DNA from: Streptomyces sp. PT12
GTDB taxonomy: Bacteria; Actinomycetota; Actinomycetes; Streptomycetales; Streptomycetaceae
Length of the DNA stretch: 64,000 bases
Direction of reading: 5' to 3'
Assembly: GCF_003311645.1 (NCBI RefSeq)
Contig: NZ_QEST01000256.1
Location: forward strand, 1 to 64,000
In this document: positions 48,005-57,138 of the stretch, piece by piece
Numbering within the stretch: position 1 is the stretch's first letter
Layout: the number at the start of each line of letters is the position of its first letter
Notes under the pieces: generated by a model
Database searches by the model: none
What the model saw: the letters and a program-made list of their open reading frames with translations, nothing else
Told to the model about the DNA's origin: nothing
Made by a program: the position numbers and the translations under genes

Positions 48005-49669
48005 ATGGCCTCTTCCTCCCCCGTCACGGCCCACCGTGCCACGCTCGACACCGCCGTAGAGACCCTGCGCAGCCGGGCGTTCTGGACGCCTCACCCCGAG
48101 CACCCCAAGGCGTACGAGGGCGACGGCGCCGAGGCGTTCGCGGCCCTGCGCGACGCGCCGTTCGAGCTTGGCCTCCCCGGCACGGACGGCTGGGTGGGCG
48201 GCGAGGTGTCGCCCTACGGCTTCCCGCTGGGGATCACCTATCCGCACACCGACCCCGACGTGCTGCTGCCCGCGATGCGGGACGCGTTGCCCGCGTGGCG
48301 GGACGCGGGGCCCGAGGCGCGCGCGGTGCTGTGCGTGGACATCCTGGCGCGGATCAACGCCCGCAGCCAGGAGTTCGCGCAGGCGGTGATGCACACCACG
48401 GGCCAGGCGTACGGGATGGCGTTCCAGGCGGGCGGCCCGCACGCGCAGGACCGAGGGCTCGAAGCGGTCGCGTACGCCTACGAGGAGCAGACGCGCACGC
48501 CGGCGCGCGCGGGCTGGAGCAAGCCCCAGGGCAGGCGCCCCGCGCTCGAGCTGGCCAAGGAGTTCGTGCCGGTGCCGCGCGGGATCGCGCTGGTCATCGG
48601 GTGCAACACCTTCCCCACGTGGAACGGCTTCCCCGGCCTCTTCGCGTCCCTGGCTACCGGGAACCCCGTGCTGGTCAAGCCGCATCCGCGCGCGGTCCTG
48701 CCGCTCGCGCTCGCGGTCCGCGCCGCGCGCGAGACCCTGGCCGACGCGGGCTTCGACCCCAACCTGGTGGCGCTCGCCGTGGAGCGCGAGGGCGAGGGCG
48801 TCGCGCGGACGCTCGCGCTGCGCGACGAGGTGAGGATCATCGACTACACCGGCTCAAGCGCGTTCGGCGAGTGGCTCGAGGCCAACGCCAGGCACGCGCA
48901 GGTCTTCACCGAGAAGGCCGGGGTCAACACCGTCGTGGTCGACTCGACGGCCGACTACCGGGGCATGCTGGGCAACCTCGCGTTCTCCCTGGTCCTCTAC
49001 AGCGGCCAGATGTGCACCACCCCGCAGAACATCCTGATCCCCCGCGGCGGGATCGCGACGGACGGCGGGCCCAAGGCGTTCGACGACGTGGTGGCCGACC
49101 TGGCCGCCGCGGTGAACGGGCTGCTGGCCGACGACAAGCGGGCCGCGGGCCTGCTGGGCGCGCTGGTCAACCCGGGGGTGCGCGAGCGCGTCGAGGCGGC
49201 GAACGCGGGGGAGTTGGGCGACGTCGCGCTGGCCTCGCGCGCGCTTGTCCACCCCGACTTCCCCGACGCGACGGTCCGCACCCCGGTGATCGTCCGCGTC
49301 GACGGCGGGGACCCGAAGGCCGTCGACGCGTGCCTGACCGAGTGCTTCGGCCCGGTGAGCTTCGCCGTCGCGGTGGACTCGACCGACGACGCGATCGCGC
49401 TGCTGCGGCGGACGGTGAGCGAGCGCGGCGCGATGACCGTGCTCGGGCACACCACGTCGCCCGCGGTGGAGGCCGCGCTGGCCGAGGCGTGCCTCGACAC
49501 GTGCGCGGCGCTCTCGCTCAATCTGACGGGCGGCGTCTTCGTCAACCAGACCGCGGCGTTCTCCGACTTCCACGGCACCGGGGGCAACCCCTCGGCCAAC
49601 TCCGCGCTGGTGGACGGGGCGTTCATCGCCCCGCGCTTCCGCACGGTGGAGATCAGGCGCCCCGCGTGA
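48005..49669 (+). CDS. paaN: Phenylacetic acid degradation protein PaaN (aldehyde dehydrogenase)
   Basis: A 554-residue aldehyde dehydrogenase of the PaaN type, which oxidises the semialdehyde formed after opening of the epoxidised, oxepin-stage ring in the phenylacetyl-CoA pathway. The family start ATLDTAVETLRSRAFWTPHP, the NAD+ region VIGCNTFPTWNGFPGLFASL, GNPVLVKPHPRAVLPLALAV, the general-base Glu in VFTEKAGVNTVVVD and the catalytic Cys337 in YSGQMCTTPQNILIPR are visible. No enoyl-CoA hydratase domain is attached, unlike PaaZ. Divergent from the TetR gene. The ATG is only 14 bases past the operator and no Shine-Dalgarno is visible, so the mRNA may be leaderless. Confidence 0.92.
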   Translation: MASSSPVTAHRATLDTAVETLRSRAFWTPHPEHPKAYEGDGAEAFAALRDAPFELGLPGTDGWVGGEVSPYGFPLGITYPHTDPDVLLPAMRDALPAWRDAGPEARAVLCVDILARINARSQEFAQAVMHTTGQAYGMAFQAGGPHAQDRGLEAVAYAYEEQTRTPARAGWSKPQGRRPALELAKEFVPVPRGIALVIGCNTFPTWNGFPGLFASLATGNPVLVKPHPRAVLPLALAVRAARETLADAGFDPNLVALAVEREGEGVARTLALRDEVRIIDYTGSSAFGEWLEANARHAQVFTEKAGVNTVVVDSTADYRGMLGNLAFSLVLYSGQMCTTPQNILIPRGGIATDGGPKAFDDVVADLAAAVNGLLADDKRAAGLLGALVNPGVRERVEAANAGELGDVALASRALVHPDFPDATVRTPVIVRVDGGDPKAVDACLTECFGPVSFAVAVDSTDDAIALLRRTVSERGAMTVLGHTTSPAVEAALAEACLDTCAALSLNLTGGVFVNQTAAFSDFHGTGGNPSANSALVDGAFIAPRFRTVEIRRPA

Positions 49670-49723
49670 CCCCGGGCCGCCTCACCGCGGCCCTTGGCGC
49701 GGGTCCTGTTGGCGCCCTCGGGG

Positions 49724-49972
49724 TCAGTGGTCGAACCGCACGGACCCGGACGCGCCGGGGGCCGCGGGCCGCCAGAAGCGCCAGGAGGCGTCCAGGACGT
49801 CGGCGTTGCGCTGCTCCCACTCCGTGGCCGCGCGGACGGACTCGTGCGGGCACTCCCACGCGCGGCCGCCGTGCAGCGGGCGCAGGCGCAGGCGAGTGCC
49901 GACCCGACCGGTGACGCGACCGATCCTGCCGGTGCGCTTGTCGACCACACACGCGCCGTCTGCCCAGGACAT
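49724..49972 (-). CDS. Conserved small hypothetical protein
   Basis: An 82-residue protein starting MSWADGACVVDKRTGRIGRV, with GAGGGAG placed before the ATG at 49972. The sequence TGRIGRVTGRVGTRLRLRPL followed by GRAWECPHESVRAATEWEQR suggests a small beta-barrel, SH3-like, similar to short actinomycete proteins encoded alone. It has no signal, membrane helix or catalytic motif. It is divergent from the GlxA-type regulator over 204 bases and convergent with paaN. No function can be given. Confidence 0.65.
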   Translation of the reverse strand: MSWADGACVVDKRTGRIGRVTGRVGTRLRLRPLHGGRAWECPHESVRAATEWEQRNADVLDASWRFWRPAAPGASGSVRFDH

Positions 49973-50176
49973 CACGGCTCCCTCGCAGTGCTCTCGCCAT
50001 CCTCGGGTTCCACTGTGAGGGACGGACGTCTCAGCTCGATACACATGTGCACCGCATTGCGCAACGAAAGTCACCCTCAGGGTGGGCAGGCGCGGGTGCG
50101 AGACTGGGAGGCCACATCGAGGGACACGGCCGGATCCGTTCGGGCGATCCGCACATCTCCACCGGGGGGAGCGCTG

Positions 50177-51103
50177 ATGCACACCGTCGCCGTGCTGGCA
50201 CTCGAAGGGGTCATCCCCTTCGACCTGGTGACGCCCGTCGAGGTCTTCGGCCGCTCGGCCGGGCACGCCTACCGGGTGCGGGTGTGCGGCCCGGTCGCCG
50301 AGGTGGACGCGGGGCCGTTCGCGATGCGCGTCCCCCACGGCCTTGAGGCGCTCGACGAGGCGGACACCGTGGTGGTCCCCGGGCTCGAGGATCCGCTGGC
50401 GCCGCTCCCCGATGACGTGATCCGCGCGCTGCGCGAGGCGCACGCCAGGGGCGCGCGCCTGGCGTCGATCTGCGTCGGAACGTTCACCCTCGCCGCCACG
50501 GGCCTGCTCGACGGGCTGCGGGCGACGACGCACTGGCTGGCCGCCGACGAGCTGGCGCGGCGTTATCCGGAGGTCACGGTGGACCCCGATGTGCTCTTCG
50601 TGGACAACGGCTCGGTGCTCACCTCGGCGGGGGCCGCCGCGGGGCTCGACCTGTGCCTGCACATGGTCCGCCGCGACCTCGGCGCCGCCGCGGCGGCCGA
50701 CGCCGCGCGGCTCGCCGTGATGCCGCTCGAACGGGACGGCGGGCAGGCGCAGTTCATCGTGCGCCCCGAGCCGGTCCCCGACGGCGCCTCGCTCGAGCCG
50801 CTGCTGCGCTGGCTCGGCGAGAACGCCCACCGCGACCTGCGCCTCACCGACATCGCCTCGCACGCCCGCCTCTCCACGCGCACCCTGAATCGCCGTTTTC
50901 GGGAGCAAACGGGCACCACGCCGCTGCGGTGGCTGCACCGGGCGAGGGTGCGCAGGGCGCAGCACCTGCTCGAGACCACGGGTCACTCGATCGAGCGCAT
51001 CGCGACCCAGGTGGGATTCGGGTCGGCGACGGCGTTCCGCGACGCGTTCAAGCGGCTGGTCGGGACGAGCCCGCTGGGGTACCGGCGGGCGTTCCGCGTG
51101 TGA
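50177..51103 (+). CDS. GlxA/AraC family transcriptional regulator
   Basis: A 308-residue regulator. Residues 1-180 form a DJ-1/PfpI-like domain: VAVLALEGVIPFDLVTPVEV, DTVVVPGLEDPLAPLPDDVI and the nucleophile-elbow equivalent ARLASICVGTFTLAATGLLD with Cys. Residues about 205-305 are the AraC-type double HTH: DLRLTDIASHARLSTRTLNR, RFREQTGTTPLRWLHRARVR and IERIATQVGFGSATAFRDAF. Members respond to small molecules by an unknown mechanism; the amidase-like domain is usually inactive. GGGGGAGC precedes the ATG at 50177. It converges on the membrane protein gene with eight bases between stops. Confidence 0.87.
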   Translation: MHTVAVLALEGVIPFDLVTPVEVFGRSAGHAYRVRVCGPVAEVDAGPFAMRVPHGLEALDEADTVVVPGLEDPLAPLPDDVIRALREAHARGARLASICVGTFTLAATGLLDGLRATTHWLAADELARRYPEVTVDPDVLFVDNGSVLTSAGAAAGLDLCLHMVRRDLGAAAAADAARLAVMPLERDGGQAQFIVRPEPVPDGASLEPLLRWLGENAHRDLRLTDIASHARLSTRTLNRRFREQTGTTPLRWLHRARVRRAQHLLETTGHSIERIATQVGFGSATAFRDAFKRLVGTSPLGYRRAFRV

Positions 51104-51111
51104 ACTCCCGG

Positions 51112-51540
51112 TCAGGCGCCGGTCGTCGAGCCGGGGCGGACGATCATCAGGACGACGACCACGGCCCACAGCAGGTTGAAGACGCCCGCTGCCATGTGGA
51201 GTCGGGGCGTGCGCACGGCGTCGGGGGCGGCCAGGGCGGCGCGTTGGGCGGGCAGGATCCCCGCGCCGAGCACGACGGCGGCCAGCGCGGTGAGGATCAT
51301 CGAGGCGATCAGCCACGCGTCGGTGAGCACGCCCATCTCGTGGGCGGTGGCGAGGCCGAAGACCGGCACGGAGACGCCGACCACCGCGTAGACGGAGCAG
51401 ACCCGGTGCAACGCGGCGGCGAGGCCCGCGTTTCCGCCATCGGGCGCGACCTGGCGAGGGAACATACTGGCGGCCACGGTCACCGGGCCTATCGCCACGA
51501 TGGCGGCCAGGACATGCAGGCTGAGCAGGAGCTTTGTCAC
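51112..51540 (-). CDS. Four-helix integral membrane protein
   Basis: A 142-residue protein with four predicted membrane helices: LLLSLHVLAAIVAIGPVTVA, VCSVYAVVGVSVPVFGLATA, AWLIASMILTALAAVVLGAG and FNLLWAVVVVLMIVRPGSTT. The start with a His in helix 1 (LLSLHVLAAIVAIGP) recalls DUF2269-like and copper/haem-associated small membrane proteins, but no ligand set is decisive. The GTG at 51540 places helix 1 at the N terminus. It is read in the same direction as the TrmH gene, 55 bases downstream of it. No function can be assigned. Confidence 0.65.
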   Translation of the reverse strand: MTKLLLSLHVLAAIVAIGPVTVAASMFPRQVAPDGGNAGLAAALHRVCSVYAVVGVSVPVFGLATAHEMGVLTDAWLIASMILTALAAVVLGAGILPAQRAALAAPDAVRTPRLHMAAGVFNLLWAVVVVLMIVRPGSTTGA

Positions 51541-51595
51541 TCCGGTGACGCTATGCGGGGCGAGGGCCCGGCAGAAGTGGCGGGATTGCCATAGG

Positions 51596-52375
<780 letters not shown>

Positions 52376-52393
52376 GCCCCGCTCACGCCCCGC

Positions 52394-53686
52394 TCACCCC
52401 TTGGCCGCCCACGCGGGGGGCCGTTGCTCGGCGGGCGCGGGCGGGGGCGGCGCCTCGGGGGGCGCGGGCTTGCGGCGCGTGAGCCGGGCGCGCAGCCCCG
52501 ACGCCCTGGCGCCCATCCAGAGCAGGAACGCGGTGGGCAGGAAGACGGCGTCCATCGCGATCATGGCGAGCGAGAAGAACGGCAGGCCCATCAGCAGCGC
52601 GATGCCGATGTGCTCGCCCATCATCAGCACCAGCAGGACGTTCTTGGCGCGGCGATTAAGCAGCGCGAACGGGAACGCCACCTGCACGATGACCGTTCCG
52701 TAGCTGAGGACCATGATCATCGGCCCGCTGCTCGACAGCAGCTCGCTGACCTCGGGCCAGACGTTGAAGTAGTCCAGGTTCATCGGGTAGTAGACGGCGG
52801 TGCCGTCCTGCCAGCGGCTGCCCTGGATCTTGTACCAGCCCGCGGTGGCGTAGATGACGCACACCTCGGCCATGATCATCAGGAGCGCGGCGTTGTGCAC
52901 GAGATTGGCGACGATGTCCGAGACGACGCGCGGCTCGCCCGGCGCATAGCGGCGGATCAGCCACCAGTAGCCGTGCACGAGCCACATCCCGCTCAGGAAG
53001 AGGCTCCAGATCCAGCTGTCGACGCTCCCGCTGACGAGCGCGGCCAGCAGCGCGACGCCCAGCACCGCCCACAGCACGATCCCGACCCGGTCATCGGACG
53101 GCCCCAGGTCGGGGCGGCGCGCGCGCCGGCGCGCGTCGAGCGACCACACCTGCCCGCAGCGCGTGAGGACCAGGTACATCGCCATCAGGTGGATGACGTT
53201 GTCGCCGCCGTCGCCCATGAAGATGCTCCGGTTCTGCACGGACAGGATGCCGATCATGAACAGCATCGAGGCGGCGCGCGTCCGCCAGCCGAGCAGCATC
53301 GCCACCGCGGCGGCGATGGTGAGGTGGTAGACGAGCTCGAACCACAGCCCCGAGTCCGACCAGAGGAGCAGCGTGAACGCCCCGCTGTTCTCGACGAACC
53401 GCGAGGCCATGTCGAAGCTCCACGCGCTGTCGGGGCCGTACATCAGGCGGCGGTTGGGCCACTCGTGCAGCAGGAAGCCCAGCACGGTGACCGCGAAGCC
53501 GATGCGGACGATCGCCGTCTGGTAAGGGCCGAGCGCGCGGCGGGTGATGTGGCCGAGGCCGCGCGCGAGCGCCGCGTCGAAGGAGCGGCCGAGGCCGCGG
53601 AAGGGGGAGTTGGGGGCGGGCGCGGGGGCGCTCGGGCTCGCGCCGGGCGCGGGTGCCTGGCCCGTGCGCTGGGAGGGAATGCTCAT
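52394..53686 (-). CDS. HTTM-domain membrane protein
   Basis: A 430-residue membrane protein of the HTTM family, which includes the membrane part of vitamin-K-dependent carboxylase and the SdpB-like proteins. About eight helices are visible, among them IVRIGFAVTVLGFLLHEW, LVYHLTIAAAVAMLLGW, IVLWAVLGVALLAALVSG, NAALLMIMAEVCVIYATAGW and VLLVLMMGEHIGIALLMGLP. The family pattern YKIQGSRWQDGTAVYYPMN between helices is clear. The N terminus is Pro/Ala-rich and the C terminus is a Pro-rich tail. It is translationally coupled to the DUF5819 gene (ATGA). Together they are probably one membrane complex of unknown substrate. Confidence 0.8.
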   Translation of the reverse strand: MSIPSQRTGQAPAPGASPSAPAPAPNSPFRGLGRSFDAALARGLGHITRRALGPYQTAIVRIGFAVTVLGFLLHEWPNRRLMYGPDSAWSFDMASRFVENSGAFTLLLWSDSGLWFELVYHLTIAAAVAMLLGWRTRAASMLFMIGILSVQNRSIFMGDGGDNVIHLMAMYLVLTRCGQVWSLDARRRARRPDLGPSDDRVGIVLWAVLGVALLAALVSGSVDSWIWSLFLSGMWLVHGYWWLIRRYAPGEPRVVSDIVANLVHNAALLMIMAEVCVIYATAGWYKIQGSRWQDGTAVYYPMNLDYFNVWPEVSELLSSSGPMIMVLSYGTVIVQVAFPFALLNRRAKNVLLVLMMGEHIGIALLMGLPFFSLAMIAMDAVFLPTAFLLWMGARASGLRARLTRRKPAPPEAPPPPAPAEQRPPAWAAKG

Positions 53687-54456
53687 CGCCCCAGTCCTTC
53701 CAGGTCGTCCGACGTGACCACCCACCAGTCGATCTCGTCGTAGTACGTCGACGTGTCGATCTCCTCCTCGCGCCAGTCGGGCGCGGGGACGCGGGTGACC
53801 GCGGAGCGCAGCTGGACGCGGCGCACCGTGTCGAGGTCCATGTCGTGCTCGTTCTGGAGGCGTTGGAGCGCGATGCGGTGCACATACAGCTCGGAGAGCC
53901 GCCCGCGCTCGCCGATCGGGCGGCCCTCGTCGTCGTGCGCGCCGTCGTAGAAGTCCCAGCCGCGGCGCAGCAGGTTCTGCGCGGCGTGGCTTGGCAGGAG
54001 CTGGTGCCTGATGTTGTCGATGTCGGTGGCGGTGAGGTCGATCCAGTCGGTCGTGCGCAGGGAGCCGTCGGGGTCCCTGACCTCGGCGCGGACGTGCACG
54101 GCCTCGTCGCGCTGGAGCGGATTGGGCGCGAAGAGCTTCCAGTTCTGCTCGAACTCCGGATAGATATAGCCCCGGATGCGATCGAAGTTGTCCTCGCGGA
54201 CCACGTTGGACGGGGAGACAAACAGGAAGACCGCGGCCATGTGCCACGTGAAGAACGCCGCCAACGCCCCGACCGCCACGGCGATGATCGCGCGGGCGCG
54301 CAGCGACAGCGCGCTCAGCGCGACCGTCTCGGTCACCGTCCCCGCGTCCACGGCGGGCGGCGTTGCCGCGGCGGCCTTCTCGTACGCGCGCCCCCCTTCG
54401 GCGCGTTGACCGTCGTCGCGCTCCCCGTCTTCCGGTGCCGTGTCGAGTGGCAGCAT
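53683..54456 (-). CDS. DUF5819 family membrane-anchored protein
   Basis: A 257-residue protein with one membrane helix at about 54-76 (ARAIIAVAVGALAAFFTWHM) after an acidic cytoplasmic start. The outer part shows the family pattern IYPEFEQNWKLFAPNPLQRD, VHVRAEVRDPDGSLRTTDWI, LTATDIDNIRHQLLPSHAAQ and ELYVHRIALQRLQN. The NWxLFAPNP motif is shared with SdpA-type proteins that work with SdpB in making a killing peptide in Bacillus; the match is from memory and is only an analogy. The ATG at 54456 is the first plausible start. The HTTM partner follows with an overlap. No small toxin-like gene is visible nearby. Confidence 0.78.
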   Translation of the reverse strand: MLPLDTAPEDGERDDGQRAEGGRAYEKAAAATPPAVDAGTVTETVALSALSLRARAIIAVAVGALAAFFTWHMAAVFLFVSPSNVVREDNFDRIRGYIYPEFEQNWKLFAPNPLQRDEAVHVRAEVRDPDGSLRTTDWIDLTATDIDNIRHQLLPSHAAQNLLRRGWDFYDGAHDDEGRPIGERGRLSELYVHRIALQRLQNEHDMDLDTVRRVQLRSAVTRVPAPDWREEEIDTSTYYDEIDWWVVTSDDLEGLGR

Positions 54457-54522
54457 GCTCGGCCCGTTCCCCCTGGACTGCTTCGCTAATGACCCGAGCA
54501 CCGTACCTGTCCCCCCGCCGCC

Positions 54523-54551
54523 TTGACACGCCGGTGCCGCGGGACCACCAT
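54523..54551 (+). promoter_or_regulatory. Promoter of the paaABCDE operon
   Basis: TTGACA (54523-54528) is a perfect -35; 17 bases on, CACCAT (54546-54551) is a weak -10. Transcription would begin near 54558, directly before the PaaR-like palindrome. Confidence 0.5.
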
Positions 54552-54563
54552 CGAAGCGACTGG

Positions 54564-54577
54564 ACCGAACGATCGGT
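54564..54577. promoter_or_regulatory. PaaR-like operator before paaA
   Basis: ACCGAACGATCGGT, exact reverse complement of the site before paaN, lies about 6-20 bases after the predicted transcription start and 20 bases before the paaA GTG. A bound repressor would block elongation. Confidence 0.7.
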
Positions 54578-54597
54578 CGGGAGCGGAGGGCGGGACG

Positions 54598-55539
54598 GTG
54601 GAGCCTGGACGCGAGCGTTTCGAGCGGACCATCGCCGCTGACGAGCGGATCGAGCCGCGCGACTGGATGCCGGACGCGTACCGCGCCACGCTGGTGCGGC
54701 AGATCGCGCAGCACGCGCACTCGGAGATCATCGGCATGCAGCCCGAGGGGAGCTGGATCACCAGGGCGCCCTCCCTGCGGCGCAAGGCGATCCTCATCGC
54801 CAAGGTGCAGGACGAGGCGGGCCACGGCCTCTATCTCTACGGCGCCGCCGAGACGTTGGGCGTCGGCAGGGACGAGCTGCTCGACAAGCTGCACAGCGGG
54901 CGCCACAAGTACTCGTCCATCTTCAACTACCCGACGCCCACGTGGGCCGACGTGGGCGCGATCGGCTGGTTGGTCGATGGCGCCGCCATCACCAACCAGG
55001 TCCCGCTGTGCCGCTGCTCCTACGGCCCCTACGCCCGCGCGATGGTACGCATCTGCAAAGAGGAGTCGTTCCACCAGCGGCAGGGATACGAGCTGCTGCT
55101 GACCCTGAGCAGGGGCACGCCCGAGCAGCACGCGATGGCGCAGGACGCGGTGGACCGCTGGTGGTGGCCCTCGCTCATGATGTTCGGACCGCCGGACGAC
55201 GCGTCGCCGCGCAGCGCCCGGTCGATGGCCTGGAAGATCAAGCGGCACTCCAACGACGAGCTGCGTCAGCGCTTCGTCGACATCTGCGTCGACCAGGCCG
55301 CCGCACTCGGCCTCACGCTCCCCGACCCCGACCTGCGGTGGAACGAGGAGCGCGGCCACTGGGACTTCGGCGCGATCGACTGGGACGAGTTCCACGCGGT
55401 GCTGCGGGGCGATGGCCCGTGCAACGAGGAGCGGATCACGCGCCGGCGCAGGGCGCATGACGAGGGCGCGTGGGTGCGCGAGGCCGCGGCGGCCTACGCG
55501 GACAAGCACGCGGGGGACGGCGTGGGGGCCGCGGCATGA
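54598..55539 (+). CDS. paaA: Phenylacetyl-CoA epoxidase catalytic subunit PaaA
   Basis: A 313-residue diiron subunit that inserts one oxygen atom into the ring of phenylacetyl-CoA. Diiron ligands lie in the helices of a ferritin-like bundle: [20 protein letters not shown] (Glu), [20 protein letters not shown] (ExxH type), [20 protein letters not shown] (ExxH). Also seen are [20 protein letters not shown] and [14 protein letters not shown], both typical of PaaA. The GTG at 54598 follows GGAGGG and lies 20 bases after the operator. It is the first gene of five joined by overlaps, paaA to paaE. Confidence 0.96.
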   Translation: MEPGRERFERTIAADERIEPRDWMPDAYRATLVRQIAQHAHSEIIGMQPEGSWITRAPSLRRKAILIAKVQDEAGHGLYLYGAAETLGVGRDELLDKLHSGRHKYSSIFNYPTPTWADVGAIGWLVDGAAITNQVPLCRCSYGPYARAMVRICKEESFHQRQGYELLLTLSRGTPEQHAMAQDAVDRWWWPSLMMFGPPDDASPRSARSMAWKIKRHSNDELRQRFVDICVDQAAALGLTLPDPDLRWNEERGHWDFGAIDWDEFHAVLRGDGPCNEERITRRRRAHDEGAWVREAAAAYADKHAGDGVGAAA

Positions 55540-55829
55540 GCGCGCCCGAGGGCGGTTGGCCCCTGTGGGAGGTCTTTGTGCGCCCCCGGCGCGGGCTCGC
55601 CCACACCCACGCGGGGAGCCTGCACGCCCCCGACGCCGAGCTGGCGCTGCGCAACGCCAGGGACCTGTTCACCCGGCGCGGCGAGGGCGTCTCGATCTGG
55701 GTCGTCCCCGCCGCCGCGGTGTCCGCGTCGTCGCCCGACGAGCGCGATCCGTTCTTCCGCCCCGCCGCCGACAAGCCCTACCGGCACCCCACGTTCTACG
55801 AGGTCCCCGAGGGGGTGCGACACCTGTGA
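55536..55829 (+). CDS. paaB: Phenylacetyl-CoA epoxidase subunit PaaB
   Basis: A 97-residue structural subunit needed for assembly of the epoxidase. The sequence [60 protein letters not shown] and the ending [16 protein letters not shown] match the family closely. Its ATG overlaps the paaA stop (ATGA). Length is at the normal family size of about 95 residues. Confidence 0.95.
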   Translation: MSAPEGGWPLWEVFVRPRRGLAHTHAGSLHAPDAELALRNARDLFTRRGEGVSIWVVPAAAVSASSPDERDPFFRPAADKPYRHPTFYEVPEGVRHL

Positions 55830-56563
55830 ACGCGCCGGAGCGCGCGCCGAGCGGCGCCCCCTGGGCCAAGGCCGCGCTCGCGCTGGGCGACGACGCGCTG
55901 ATCCTGTCCCACCGCCTCGCGGAGTGGGCGGGGAACGCCCCGGTGCTCGAGGAGGAGGTGGCCCTGGCCAACCTCGCCCTCGACCTGCTCGGCCAGGCCC
56001 GCGCCCTGCTCTCGCTCGTCGGCGACGAGGACGCGCTGGCGTTCACGCGCGGGCCCGAGGCGTTCACCCATGTCCGGCTGGTCGAGCTGCCGCGCGGCGA
56101 CTTCGCGCACACGGTCGTCCGCCAGCTGCTCGTCGCCACCTGGCAGGAGCTGCTCTACGAGCGGCTGGCCGCCCTCGCCTCGCCGCTCGCCCCGATCGCC
56201 GCCGCCGCGCTGCCAGAGACGGCCTACCACCGCGACCACGCGGTGACCTGGACGCTGCGCCTTGGCGACGGCACCGCCGAGAGCCACGCGCGCACGCGGG
56301 CGGCGGCCGAGGCGCTGTGGCCCTACACGGGCGAGCTGTTCGACCCCGTCGAAGGGCTCGGCCTCGACGAGCGTGACCTCGGCGCGCTGGAACGCGCGTG
56401 GCGCGCCCGCGTCTCCGGCGTCCTCACGAGGGCGACCGTGCCCGTGCCGGGGGGCGCGCGGCTGCCGGGGTCGGGGCGCGCGGGTGGCCACACGCCCCAT
56501 CTCGCCGCGCTGCTCGACGAGATGCAGTCCTTGCACCGCGCGCACCCGGCGGCGAGCTGGTGA
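55826..56563 (+). CDS. paaC: Phenylacetyl-CoA epoxidase subunit PaaC
   Basis: A 245-residue ferritin-fold partner of PaaA that lacks a working iron site. Family pattern: LALGDDALILSHRLAEWAGN, APVLEEEVALANLALDLLGQ, FTHVRLVELPRGDFAHTVVR, ERLAALASPLAPIAAAALPE, and YHRDHAVTWTLRLGDGTAES. It stabilises PaaA and helps CoA-substrate binding. The GTG at 55826 overlaps the paaB stop (GTGA), and its stop overlaps paaD. Confidence 0.95.
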   Translation: MNAPERAPSGAPWAKAALALGDDALILSHRLAEWAGNAPVLEEEVALANLALDLLGQARALLSLVGDEDALAFTRGPEAFTHVRLVELPRGDFAHTVVRQLLVATWQELLYERLAALASPLAPIAAAALPETAYHRDHAVTWTLRLGDGTAESHARTRAAAEALWPYTGELFDPVEGLGLDERDLGALERAWRARVSGVLTRATVPVPGGARLPGSGRAGGHTPHLAALLDEMQSLHRAHPAASW

Positions 56564-57138
56564 GCGGGGTGACGGAGGTGACGGGCGCGACGGAGGTGAC
56601 GGGCGGGACGGGCGCGACGGGCGGGAACGGGGCGTCGCCCGCGCCGTCCCTGGACGAGCTGGCCGCCGTGGCCGGGGCCGTGCCCGACCCCGAGCTGCCC
56701 GTGGTCACCCTCGCCGACCTGGGCGTGCTGCGCGCGGTGCGGCGGGGCGGGGACGGCCGGGTCGAGGTGGAGCTCACGCCCACCTATGTCGGGTGCCCGG
56801 CCGTCGAGGTCATGCGCGAGGACATCCGCGCGGCGCTCGCCGGGCGCGGCGTGCCCGACGCGGTGGTCACCACCGTGCTGTCCCCGCCCTGGTCCACCGA
56901 CGACATCAGCGCCGAAGGCCGCCGCAAGCTCGCCGACGCGGGCATCGCGCCCCCGCGCGCCGGGGCGCGCGGGCCGGTGTTTGTCGAGCTGGGCCGCGCG
57001 GCGCCCGCGCCCGTGCCCTGTCCGCGCTGCGGCTCGGAACGGACCGCGCTGCTCAGCCGGTTCGCGGGCGCCGCCTGCATGGCGTTGCGCCGCTGCGAGG
57101 CGTGCCGCGAGCCGTTCCACCACGTCAAGGAGCGCTGA
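56560..57138 (+). CDS. paaD: PaaD, iron-sulfur maturation protein of the epoxidase
   Basis: A 192-residue MIP18/SufT-type protein with a C-terminal zinc ribbon. The DUF59 region reads LAAVAGAVPDPELPVVTLAD, LGVLRAVRRG, VELTPTYVGCPAVEVMREDI and VVTTVLSPPWSTDDISAEG. The zinc-ribbon has CPRCGSERTALLSRFAGAAC and CEACREPFHHVKE. It is thought to help load the cluster of PaaE. The N terminus is a GATEVTGGTGATGG-type repeat of about 25 residues, longer than usual. GTG start overlaps paaC (GTGA); a stop overlap joins paaE. Confidence 0.93.
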   Translation: MSGVTEVTGATEVTGGTGATGGNGASPAPSLDELAAVAGAVPDPELPVVTLADLGVLRAVRRGGDGRVEVELTPTYVGCPAVEVMREDIRAALAGRGVPDAVVTTVLSPPWSTDDISAEGRRKLADAGIAPPRAGARGPVFVELGRAAPAPVPCPRCGSERTALLSRFAGAACMALRRCEACREPFHHVKER

